In this document: positions 1-4,723 of the stretch, piece by piece
Position numbering within the stretch: the stretch's first letter is position 1
Layout of the letters: each line of letters begins with the position of its first letter
Notes under the pieces: generated by a model
Seen by the model: the letters and a program-made list of their open reading frames with translations, nothing else
Databases searched by the model: none
What the model was told of the DNA's origin: nothing
Source of the DNA: an uncultured Clostridium sp.
GTDB lineage: Bacteria; Bacillota_A; Clostridia; TANB77; CAG-508
Reading direction: 5' to 3'
Assembly: GCA_947244675.1 (NCBI GenBank)
Contig: CAMXLV010000113.1
Span: forward strand, 1 to 5,249
DNA length: 5,249 nt
Program-made: the position numbers and the translations under genes

Positions 1-69
1 TATGAAAGGTTTGTTTTTACTTGTAAAATCTATTTTTTTCTTTTTTAAAAATTTTTCTTCCTGTTTCAT
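1..69 (-). CDS. Possible 5' end of a lysine-rich protein, running off the left edge
   Basis: An ATG at 67-69 opens a frame of 23 codons that stays open to the window edge (MKQEEKFLKKKKIDFTSKNK...). The same frame is also open upstream, back to a TGA near 121-124. Nothing recognisable is encoded; the visible part is very basic and AT-rich. There is no Shine-Dalgarno site before the ATG, and the region follows the terminator of the pilin-like gene, so it would need its own promoter, which I do not see. It may be chance in A-rich DNA. Sequence to the left of the window would decide. Confidence 0.2.
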   Translation of the reverse strand, partial: MKQEEKFLKKKKIDFTSKNKPFI

Positions 70-126
70 ATATGTTTTTAGCTGTTTTGTAAAATATGTA
101 CTTTGCTTTTTTTGACTAATTCATAT

Positions 127-156
127 AAAAAACAGCCTGTATCAATGATACAAGCT
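127..156 (-). terminator. Rho-independent terminator of the pilin-like gene
   Basis: Read on the minus strand, AGCTTGTATCA and TGATACAGGCT form a stem of about 10 bp with one G-U pair and a 3-nt loop (134-156), followed by a run of six T (127-132). It lies only 7 bases past the TAA at 164-166 that closes the reconstructed pilin-like frame. This supports the idea that the broken frames 164-954 were once a single gene ending here. Confidence 0.85.
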
Positions 157-163
157 ATTTTCT

Positions 164-954
164 TTAAAAAGTCACTGACAAATTATATATTTCAAAACTT
201 CTACCAGCTGCATAATTCCCAGACCATCCACTTAATTGACATCCTACATACAACTTCTGTTCAATTCCTGTAAGTTGAACTGTATATGTCCTACGTGACA
301 TATTTCCAGTTCCGAGAATAAATTTTTTCACTTCCATAAAAATCTGTGTATGGTCCTGTTACTGGCTGTCCTCCTGTTGGTTCCATTTTGGCACCAAACA
401 ACCAAATATTAGAAGTTGCACTAGTATTCAAATCTTTTTTCTTAAAATCTGCTACAATTGTAGCCTTAGAACCGATAAACTGGAATTTCCATGTAAAAGC
501 TGAATAAGTGTTATTCATGCTGTATAAATGAATTTGCCAATATTTACCAATAGTATCATAGCCAGGAACATTATTACTTCCAGCAAACCAAACCCTACTT
601 GGTGTTTGTTGTTTAAGAGAAGAATTTTGTATAATAAAATGTGTATAAGTAGCCTTTATTTCCTGTGAAATACTTTCTTTTCTATTCCCATTTTATCTTT
701 TGGTTATATTTTTCCATATATATTTCACTTGTCTCATAATTTACAATTTTATCTGCTCTTAATCCATTTCCTATAATTTTCAAAACTTCCTCATATTCTT
801 TCTTTTTTGTTTCTTCTCCTGCCAAGTTAGCTTTATTTAATATTCCATTATCTCCTGTTAAAGTTGCTATTGCAATTCCTGCTAGTATTAGTAATATAAT
901 GATTGTAATCACTAATGCTATTAATGTGATTCCTTGATTACTTTTTCTTTTCAT
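164..954 (-). pseudogene. Broken prepilin-like gene (type IV pilin N-terminus, beta-rich C-terminus)
   Basis: The first 90 codons (954 to the TAG at 682-684) encode a basic leader, MKRKSNQG, then ITLIALVITIIILLILAG, a class III prepilin signal. A prepilin peptidase would cut after Gly8, and residues 9-31 would form the membrane helix and pilus core. The TGDNGILNKA segment and a charged helix follow, as in the small prepilin-like proteins common in Clostridia. Position +5 after cleavage is Ala, not the usual Glu. After the TAG the coding sense continues in the +1 frame (about 692 to 291: ...RVWFAGSNNVPGYD..., ...WLFGAKMEPTGGQPV...) and then again at +1 (about 328 to 164: ...ILGTGNMSRRTYTVQL... 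to ...FEIYNLSVTF, TAA at 164-166). Removing one A from the A4 run at 691-694 and one from the A6 run at 323-328 gives a single 262-residue protein. The start has an AAGGAG site (965-970) and a promoter, and a terminator follows the end. The later part is rich in Trp, Gly and Tyr and looks like an extracellular beta domain; I do not recognise its family. Sequencing error is an alternative to decay, and the 5' and 3' parts could also be a deletion fusion. Confidence 0.7.
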
Positions 955-964
955 CTTTTGTATG

Positions 965-970
965 CTCCTT
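965..970 (-). promoter_or_regulatory. Ribosome binding site of the pilin-like gene
   Basis: AAGGAG lies 10 bases upstream of the ATG at 952-954 on the minus strand. It fixes that ATG as the start of the pilin-like frame. Neither of the downstream frames of the broken gene has a comparable site. Confidence 0.8.
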
Positions 971-990
971 CTTTATTTTTTCTTATTATC

Positions 991-1019
991 ATTATATCTT
1001 TGTGTTCTACTTACTACAA
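991..1019 (-). promoter_or_regulatory. Promoter of the pilin-like gene
   Basis: On the minus strand, TTGTAG (1014-1019) is separated by 17 bases from TATAAT (991-996). The -10 box is perfect and the -35 matches consensus in three of six positions. Transcription would begin near 984, giving a leader of about 30 bases containing the AAGGAG site. The promoter looks intact although the gene is broken. Confidence 0.65.
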
Positions 1020-1230
1020 TAAAAACAGCTTTATTTGATAATTACTTTTTAACATAATTCTTAGTCCTCTTCTTTTTCTTTGAATGAATATTATTTTATA
1101 CAAATTATAATTATGATTCTCCACCAATTTTAGAAAATTTCCAGACTTCATTTTGAAATTCGGCAAGTAGCGCTTGTATTTTTATGTAAATTATGATGTA
1201 ATCCATTTGATTAAACAATTAACTTTTTAT
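1020..1230. other. Intergenic stretch without a recognisable gene
   Basis: This 211-base AT-rich segment carries stops in all frames. The longest start-to-stop frame is 31 codons on the minus strand (1111-1206), without a ribosome binding site. I see no RNA gene here. It is the upstream DNA of the pilin-like gene and may be decayed coding sequence. Confidence 0.5.
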
Positions 1231-1235
1231 ACATA

Positions 1236-1257
1236 ATATGGTACAGTAGTACCATAT
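1236..1257. repeat. Perfect palindrome, operator-like
   Basis: ATATGGTAC and GTACCATAT are exact 9-bp inverted copies around the 4-base centre AGTA. This size and spacing suit a site for a dimeric DNA-binding protein. On the plus strand it overlaps the likely start of transcription from a weak promoter candidate (TTGATT 1207-1212, CATAAT 1232-1237, spacing 19). No regulator gene lies beside it. A role as operator is inference; it could also be the foot of an RNA hairpin. Confidence 0.5.
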
Positions 1258-1258
1258 C

Positions 1259-1303
1259 ATTATCGCAAATTAAATTTCATATCTTTTTTAATTTTGCGAT
1301 AAT
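1259..1303. repeat. Long inverted repeat, 16-17 bp arms
   Basis: ATTATCGCAAATTAAA (1259-1274) and its near-exact reverse complement (1287-1303, one extra base) flank a 12-base loop. Neither side is followed by a long T run, so it is a poor terminator by itself, but the plus strand reads directly from it into the GC-rich terminator at 1307. The arms share the core TCGCAAA/TTTGCGA. It is not part of a coding frame. Confidence 0.7.
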
Positions 1304-1306
1304 TTT

Positions 1307-1329
1307 GCCCCTATGGGGCTTTTATTTTT
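1307..1329 (+). terminator. Rho-independent terminator, plus strand
   Basis: GCCCC TAT GGGGC makes a five-base-pair all-GC stem with a 3-base loop (1307-1319), followed by TTTTATTTTT. The T run lies only on the plus-strand side, which fixes the direction. No protein-coding gene feeds it, so either it ends an unannotated RNA or it shields the tRNA region from transcription coming from the left. Confidence 0.65.
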
Positions 1330-1365
1330 GTATAGGTAAAATCTTCGACTTTTCCTATACAAAAA
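1325..1365. repeat. Hairpin repeat unit, copy 1 (GTATAGG...CCTATAC)
   Basis: TTTTTGTATAGG (1325-1336) and CCTATACAAAAA (1354-1365) are perfect 12-bp inverted arms, and AAAATC/GACTTTT inside adds imperfect pairing. The same arms, a similar interior and the same following sequence (A-rich, then ACATTC) recur at 1590-1643, so the unit is repeated in the same orientation on both sides of the tRNA gene. It overlaps the A run of the tRNA terminator. Its function is unknown; it resembles dispersed intergenic palindromes of low-GC bacteria. Confidence 0.65.
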
Positions 1366-1392
1366 AAAACATTCACTTCTGAATGTTTTTTT
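1361..1392 (-). terminator. Terminator downstream of tRNA-Met
   Basis: On the minus strand, AACATTCA and TGAATGTT pair around the loop GAAG, with A and T runs extending the stem. The run of nine T follows (1361-1369 read in reverse). It lies 36 bases past the CCA of the tRNA. Because seven T also follow on the plus strand (1386-1392), it could act in both directions. Confidence 0.8.
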
Positions 1393-1428
1393 GTTTTCTT
1401 GCTCAATTAGTTTGAACAAAAATTTAAT

Positions 1429-1505
1429 TGGTAGCGAAGATGTGATTCGAACACATGACCCTTCGGGTATGAACCGAATGCTCTAGCCAACTGAGCTACT
1501 TCGCC
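1429..1505 (-). tRNA. tRNA-Met (anticodon CAT), elongator type
   Basis: This is a 77-base cloverleaf with encoded CCA (complement of 1429-1431). The acceptor strands are GGCGAAG and CTTCGCT, with a G1-U72 pair. The D stem is GCTC/GAGC, the anticodon stem TTCGG/CCGAA, the loop TTCATAC with anticodon CAT (complement of 1469-1471), and the T arm has GTTCGAATC. The G1-U72 pair and the CGG-TTCATAC-CCG arm match elongator Met tRNAs of Bacillota. Initiator tRNA would show an unpaired C1-A72, and the tRNA-Ile read by lysidine usually has a CTCATAA loop. It stands alone with its own promoter and terminator. Confidence 0.95.
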
Positions 1506-1525
1506 ATATTCATTTAACGCTATTT

Positions 1526-1554
1526 ATTATAATGGTAGTTTTCCCATTTGTCAA
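1526..1554 (-). promoter_or_regulatory. Consensus promoter of tRNA-Met
   Basis: On the minus strand, TTGACA (1549-1554) and TATAAT (1526-1531) are separated by exactly 17 bases. All 12 positions match the vegetative sigma-factor consensus, as expected for a stable RNA gene. Transcription would begin near 1519, about 14 bases before the tRNA 5' end, so RNase P would remove only a short leader. The -35 box lies 3 bases from the upstream hairpin at 1558. Confidence 0.92.
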
Positions 1555-1557
1555 GAT

Positions 1558-1594
1558 AAAATACAAGAAATTTCTAAATTTCTTGTATTTTTTT
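1558..1594. terminator. Bidirectional terminator-like hairpin upstream of the tRNA
   Basis: AAAATACAAGAAATTT (1558-1573) and AAATTTCTTGTATTTT (1576-1591) are perfect 16-bp inverted copies around CT. On the plus strand seven T in all close the structure. On the minus strand TTTT ends it just before the tRNA -35 box. It probably stops minus-strand transcription from the acidic-protein gene before it reaches the tRNA promoter. Confidence 0.65.
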
Positions 1595-1636
1595 ATTGTA
1601 TAGGAAAAAACTCTGATTTTTCCTATACAATAAAAA
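1590..1636. repeat. Hairpin repeat unit, copy 2 (GTATAGG...CCTATAC)
   Basis: A perfect 20-bp inverted repeat (1590-1609 and 1617-1636) surrounds the loop ACTCTGA. It shares with the copy at 1325-1365 the arms GTATAGG/CCTATAC, the neighbouring A4-5 and T4-5 tracts, and the following A-rich stretch and ACATTC. No T run follows either arm, so it is not a standard terminator although the stem is very stable. It adjoins the hairpin at 1558-1594. Confidence 0.7.
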
Positions 1637-1647
1637 TACATTCGACA

Positions 1648-1668
1648 GAAAATTTCTACGAAATTTTC
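1648..1668. repeat. Small inverted repeat
   Basis: GAAAATTTC and GAAATTTTC are perfect 9-bp inverted copies around TAC. The repeat lies in the 3' trailer of the acidic-protein gene, between its stop and the larger hairpins. No T run follows. Its role is unknown. Confidence 0.5.
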
Positions 1669-1712
1669 ACAAACAAAGACAGAGCATATAGGGTAATCTA
1701 AGAGATTAAAAA

Positions 1713-2084
1713 CTATTCTATTACATTCTCATTATCTTTAACTTCTGTTTCCTTTTCTTCTCTCTGCTCAGATTGTATTTCTTTCTTTTCCTGTTTTCCT
1801 CTGCTATCTTTACTTACCTGTAATTCTGTTCTCATCTCTTTATTTCTAGCCAAAGTAGGTCCTGGTACTTCTAGTATCTTTTCCATTTCTTTTACTCTTT
1901 CCAAAGATTGTAACAACTCTTTTTTTAGTTCTTCTGTTCCTTCTGATGATTTCAATATCTCTTCTTTTTGGGTAGTTGCTTCCTCTTCTGAATCTTCTAC
2001 CATTACTTTTGCCACATCTAAAAAAGGTGCTGTTTTTTCTAAAACTTCTTTTTCTTCTTCATTATTTTCAAATTTTTTTTCCAT
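1713..2084 (-). CDS. Small, highly charged coiled-coil protein of unknown function
   Basis: The 123-residue product is dominated by Glu and Lys and has no Cys, His, Trp or Tyr and only two Phe. There is no signal peptide or membrane segment, so it should be cytoplasmic. Residues about 40-72 (KEEILKSSEGTEELKKELL..., ...LERVKEMEKILE) could form an amphipathic or coiled-coil helix. The segment VPGPTLARNKEMRTEL (about 73-88) is the least biased and the best candidate for a conserved motif. Residues about 90-123 look disordered. The start is well supported: GAGG at 2091-2094 lies 6 bases before the ATG, and an extended -10 promoter lies just upstream. It is transcribed alone, downstream of the dehydrogenase but with its own promoter. 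I recognise no family and assign no function. Its good signals argue against chance, although charge-rich frames in AT-rich DNA deserve caution. Confidence 0.75.
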   Translation of the reverse strand: MEKKFENNEEEKEVLEKTAPFLDVAKVMVEDSEEEATTQKEEILKSSEGTEELKKELLQSLERVKEMEKILEVPGPTLARNKEMRTELQVSKDSRGKQEKKEIQSEQREEKETEVKDNENVIE

Positions 2085-2117
2085 TTTTCACCTCAAAAAT
2101 AAACTTTCTATTTTTTT

Positions 2118-2147
2118 ATTATAGCATAAAAGAGCCTAACAAATCAA
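2118..2147 (-). promoter_or_regulatory. Extended -10 promoter of the acidic-protein gene
   Basis: On the minus strand, TTGATT (2142-2147) lies 18 bases before a perfect TATAAT (2118-2123). TG stands at the extended -10 position (2125-2126), giving TGCTATAAT. Initiation is expected near 2111, leaving a leader of about 27 bases with the GAGG site. The promoter lies inside the terminator of the preceding gene, with its -35 box in the terminator loop. Confidence 0.75.
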
Positions 2148-2153
2148 GCTCTT
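2126..2153 (-). terminator. Terminator of the dehydrogenase gene
   Basis: On the minus strand, AAGAGC and GCTCTT (2148-2153 and 2130-2135) pair, with up to four further weak pairs and a TTTG loop, and TTTTATG follows. It lies 20 bases after the stop of the dehydrogenase gene. The short T run suggests partial termination, so some read-through into the acidic-protein gene is possible. Confidence 0.65.
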
Positions 2154-2173
2154 CTACACTATTTTCTTATTTC

Positions 2174-3238
2174 TTAAATAAGTTTCTTTTTATAAGTTAA
2201 TTCTCCAATCTCTTCTGTTGGAACATAACCAGGTTTACTACGAATAACATCTGGGATTCTATTTACAACAGAAGCACAAGTAAGTTCTACTGTTGCTGGT
2301 CTATTAATCACTAAAGTTGTTTCTGGCTCTCCTATAACTGTCCATTCATTTTTGTCAAAATCCTCTTTACCATATACCTTTCCAATACATTCACTTTCAA
2401 TTACAATACCTTCTTCGGTATCAGTTGTTACTACTGCACTCATTCCTGTTGCCATTCCTGCTTTTACTGTCATTCCTAAAGTAGAAGATTCAATATCCTC
2501 CTGATTTGTTTGTGGTACTGTTTTTTGTGTTTGACTCTTTACTGTTAAACCTAATTTAGCACATAACCACCCATTTACATTCCACATATAAGAAGGTAAA
2601 TATTCTCCTTTATCAATCATAGCTTGTCTTTCTTCATCTGAGATTCTGTCAACAGATGCTACTTGCTCATCAAACTCTTCTAAAGATAATCCTGCTCCAT
2701 GTGCTTTTGCCAAAGCAATTCCATAATCTTCTACATTATAACTAGAACTTCCTTTTATTTTCTTAATTGTTTGTGTAGAACCAGCAATACTAGAAATTAA
2801 TTGTCCCCAATAAATATCTTGGTAGCCACTTCCTGTTATTGTACAATTCGTTTGTTTTGCCATCTCATCGATCTTTTTCGTCACTTCTGGATTAGAATTC
2901 ATTGGATAAAATGCCTCTTCACAAGTTGTAATAGCATTTACTCCTAATCTAGCACATAACATTAAGGCATCTTCTACATCTTTTATCAAGCTCATTGTTG
3001 TAACAATAGCAATATCTGGTTTGGTTTCTTTCATCATATTTTCCGCTTCTTCTATCGAAACCACCTTTACACCTTTATCTTCTACGCCCATAATTTCGCC
3101 AATATCTTTTCCAATTACATCTGGATTTACATCAACTGCCCCTACAATTTCTGCTCCCTTTTCATACACATAACGCATAGTATACACACTCATTTTTCCA
3201 GCTCCATATTGGACTACTTTGATTTTCTCATTACTCAC
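2174..3238 (-). CDS. 2,4-Diaminopentanoate dehydrogenase-like NAD(P)-dependent oxidoreductase
   Basis: The 354-residue protein has the dihydrodipicolinate-reductase fold. An N-terminal Rossmann half (KVVQYGAGKM, Gly12 and Gly14; then IVGAVDVNPD with Asp36 at the end of the second strand) binds the nicotinamide nucleotide. A C-terminal half of about 200 residues ends with VELTCASVVNRIPDVI (about 317-332), like the closing ASxVNxIPxV segment of 2,4-diaminopentanoate dehydrogenases. That enzyme oxidises 2,4-diaminopentanoate to 2-amino-4-oxopentanoate and ammonia in clostridial ornithine fermentation; length and fold fit, but substrate assignment is by resemblance only. Lysine-pathway dihydrodipicolinate reductase is shorter (about 250) and less likely. 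Start: AAAGGAG (3247-3253) lies 8 bases before GTG 3236-3238. A GTG three codons earlier (3245-3247) overlaps that site and is unlikely. The gene is single, with its own promoter and terminator, and none of the other ornithine-pathway genes is in view. Confidence 0.8.
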   Translation of the reverse strand: MSNEKIKVVQYGAGKMSVYTMRYVYEKGAEIVGAVDVNPDVIGKDIGEIMGVEDKGVKVVSIEEAENMMKETKPDIAIVTTMSLIKDVEDALMLCARLGVNAITTCEEAFYPMNSNPEVTKKIDEMAKQTNCTITGSGYQDIYWGQLISSIAGSTQTIKKIKGSSSYNVEDYGIALAKAHGAGLSLEEFDEQVASVDRISDEERQAMIDKGEYLPSYMWNVNGWLCAKLGLTVKSQTQKTVPQTNQEDIESSTLGMTVKAGMATGMSAVVTTDTEEGIVIESECIGKVYGKEDFDKNEWTVIGEPETTLVINRPATVELTCASVVNRIPDVIRSKPGYVPTEEIGELTYKKKLI

Positions 3239-3263
3239 AAAAATCACTCCTTTCTTTTTTTAG

Positions 3264-3293
3264 ATTATACACTAATTTCTAAAAATTATACAA
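3264..3293 (-). promoter_or_regulatory. Promoter of the dehydrogenase gene
   Basis: On the minus strand, TTGTAT (3288-3293) is separated by 18 bases from a perfect TATAAT (3264-3269). Transcription would begin near 3257, so the leader is short and consists mainly of the AAAGGAG site. It faces the divergent promoter of the deaminase about 50 bases away; no operator-like palindrome stands between them. Confidence 0.65.
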
Positions 3294-3344
3294 GCCCTTT
3301 TTATTTTAAATTTTGTTTTTAAGAATTCGTAAATGTACTTCCCC

Positions 3345-3373
3345 TTGTTTTTATTTTTTCATTATAGTAAAAT
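3345..3373 (+). promoter_or_regulatory. Promoter of the deaminase gene
   Basis: TTGTTT (3345-3350) is separated by 17 bases from TAAAAT (3368-3373), which matches the -10 consensus in five of six positions. TATAGT at 3363-3368 is an alternative -10 but has no matching -35. Initiation near 3380 would give a leader of about 15 bases that begins almost at the AGGAGG site. Confidence 0.5.
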
Positions 3374-3394
3374 ACGCTATAGGAGGAAAAAAAT

Positions 3395-4723
3395 ATGCGT
3401 ATTTTAATAAAAAATTGTAATTTAATATCTATGGACGAAACTAGAGAAAAAATAGAATATAATACAGATGTTCTAATTCATGATAATAAAATTGAAAAAA
3501 TTAATAAAAATATACCCTCTTCTAGTCATGCCTTAGAAAAAGATGATAAAATAATTGATGCCACCAATCAATATCTTCTTCCAGGTCTTATTAATACCCA
3601 TGCTCATATTGGTATGAGTATTTTTAGAGAATCTGTTGATGGTTATACAACACAAGATTGGCTCACTAAAAAAATTTGGCCAATCGAAGATAAATTAACA
3701 CCAGAAGATGTTTATCATTCTTCTCTTTTATCTTGTCTAGAAATGATCAAAACTGGTACTACCACTGTAAATGATCACTATTTCTTTCCTGAGGCAATCA
3801 TAAAATCAATTCTAAAGTCAGGCATTAGAGCTGAACTCACTCGTGTTGTAATGGATTCAGATGGACAAAGAGACATTCGATTTCGTGAATTAGAAGACCT
3901 CATTGCTAACTATCATAATCGCTATGATACTATTTCCCTTAATGTTGGTATTCATGGTTTATACACTGCTAGTAAAACTTGTGTCAAAAGAGCAATTGAC
4001 TTAGCAAAACATCATCACTTAAGCATTCATATGCATTATTTAGAAAATACAAAAGAAAGTGAAGATATCACTCATAATTATGATGCCAAAAAACCTTTTG
4101 AAATTGTAAAAGAACACTTTCAAAATACCAATAATATTTTTGCTCATTGTGTCAAACTAACAGAAGAAGACTTCAAAATATTCAAAAATTATAACATCAA
4201 AGTTTCCCATTGTCCTGTTAGCAATCTAAAACTCGGATGTGGTATCGCTAATATCGCTAAAATGTTAGAAAATGACATCATCGTCTCTTTAGGAACCGAT
4301 GGGCAAGGCAGTGGCTGTAACTTAGATATGTTTGAAACCATGAAACTGACTGGACTTTTGCAAAAAGGATTCCACGAAGATCCAACCCTACTACCTGCTT
4401 ATGAAATTTTAAAACTAGCCACAATCAATGGCGCCAAAACCCTAAAAAAAGAACACTTAATTGGTAGTATCTGTGAAGGCAAACTAGCAGACTTAATCCT
4501 TTTAGACCTATCAAACGTAACCCTTCAACCAATCCATAACATCTTTTCTGACATCGTTTACAATGCCAAAGGTACCAACGTAGTAACCACCATCGTAAAT
4601 GGCAACATCCTTATGGAAAACCGTATCCTAACCACTTTAAACGAAAAAAACATTTTAGCACATGGGGGGGGATATTTGGGGACATATTTTGGGACAGGTA
4701 CAAATTCTCCCCTTATGGAGTAA
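3395..4723 (+). CDS. mtaD: 5-methylthioadenosine/S-adenosylhomocysteine deaminase, altered C-terminus
   Basis: The 442-residue cytoplasmic amidohydrolase hydrolyses the 6-amino group of methylthioadenosine or S-adenosylhomocysteine, giving the inosine derivative and ammonia in salvage of methylation by-products. A short N-terminal beta domain leads to LPGLINTHAHIGMS (metal ligands His69, His71). Then come Trp89, Arg150 and Arg162, His187 (GIHGLY), His214 with Glu217 (HMHYLE), His251, His272 (VSHCPVSNLKL) and Asp302 (SLGTDGQGSG). From memory, the metal, catalytic and substrate-binding residues of Thermotoga TM0936 (55, 57, 75, 136, 148, 173, 200, 203) align at a constant offset of 14, including the arginines that distinguish this group from guanine or atrazine deaminases. 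AGGAGG (3381-3386) lies 8 bases before the ATG. After NEKNILAH (to 423) the last 19 residues, GGGYLGTYFGTGTNSPLME, are encoded by the start of a repeat cluster instead of the usual final helix. The frame passes through eight consecutive G (4664-4671), prone to slippage. Codons shift from T/A-ending to C-ending along the gene. Confidence 0.88.
   Translation: MRILIKNCNLISMDETREKIEYNTDVLIHDNKIEKINKNIPSSSHALEKDDKIIDATNQYLLPGLINTHAHIGMSIFRESVDGYTTQDWLTKKIWPIEDKLTPEDVYHSSLLSCLEMIKTGTTTVNDHYFFPEAIIKSILKSGIRAELTRVVMDSDGQRDIRFRELEDLIANYHNRYDTISLNVGIHGLYTASKTCVKRAIDLAKHHHLSIHMHYLENTKESEDITHNYDAKKPFEIVKEHFQNTNNIFAHCVKLTEEDFKIFKNYNIKVSHCPVSNLKLGCGIANIAKMLENDIIVSLGTDGQGSGCNLDMFETMKLTGLLQKGFHEDPTLLPAYEILKLATINGAKTLKKEHLIGSICEGKLADLILLDLSNVTLQPIHNIFSDIVYNAKGTNVVTTIVNGNILMENRILTTLNEKNILAHGGGYLGTYFGTGTNSPLME

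Larger units (their letters stand above)
1244..1330 (+). ncRNA. Candidate short plus-strand RNA
   Basis: No protein gene on the plus strand lies to the left, yet a strong plus-strand terminator sits at 1307-1329. Between a weak promoter candidate (TTGATT 1207-1212 and CATAAT 1232-1237) and this terminator lie a 9-bp palindrome and a 16-bp near-perfect inverted repeat. A transcript of about 85-90 bases made almost wholly of hairpins would result. The promoter spacing of 19 is poor. The structures could instead belong to a decayed mobile element. I match it to no known RNA family. Confidence 0.2.

Noticed and set aside
291..518. A separate 75-residue gene on the minus strand starting MNNTYSAF
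   Set aside because: The ATG has no ribosome binding site, and the same frame stays open far upstream to about 692 with matching composition. It is the middle part of the broken pilin-like gene.
1111..1206. A 31-codon minus-strand frame (MDYIIIYIKIQALL...)
   Set aside because: There is no ribosome binding site or promoter, it is short, and its composition is not distinctive. It could be a relic, but I cannot support it as a gene.
1429..1505. Initiator tRNA-fMet or lysidine-modified tRNA-Ile as alternatives for the CAT anticodon
   Set aside because: The acceptor stem starts with G1-U72 instead of the initiator C1-A72 mismatch, and the TTCATAC loop with CGG/CCG stem fits elongator Met rather than tRNA-Ile.
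1236..1668. A CRISPR array
   Set aside because: The repeats are hairpins of different sequence and spacing with no regular spacers, and no cas genes are present.
1976..2200. A 74-residue plus-strand frame rich in Leu and Phe
   Set aside because: It is the antisense shadow of the Glu/Lys-rich gene (GAA/AAG read in reverse gives Leu/Phe) and has no ribosome binding site.
3245..3247. The upstream GTG as start of the dehydrogenase
   Set aside because: It overlaps the AAAGGAG site. The GTG at 3236-3238 lies at the correct spacing of 8 bases.
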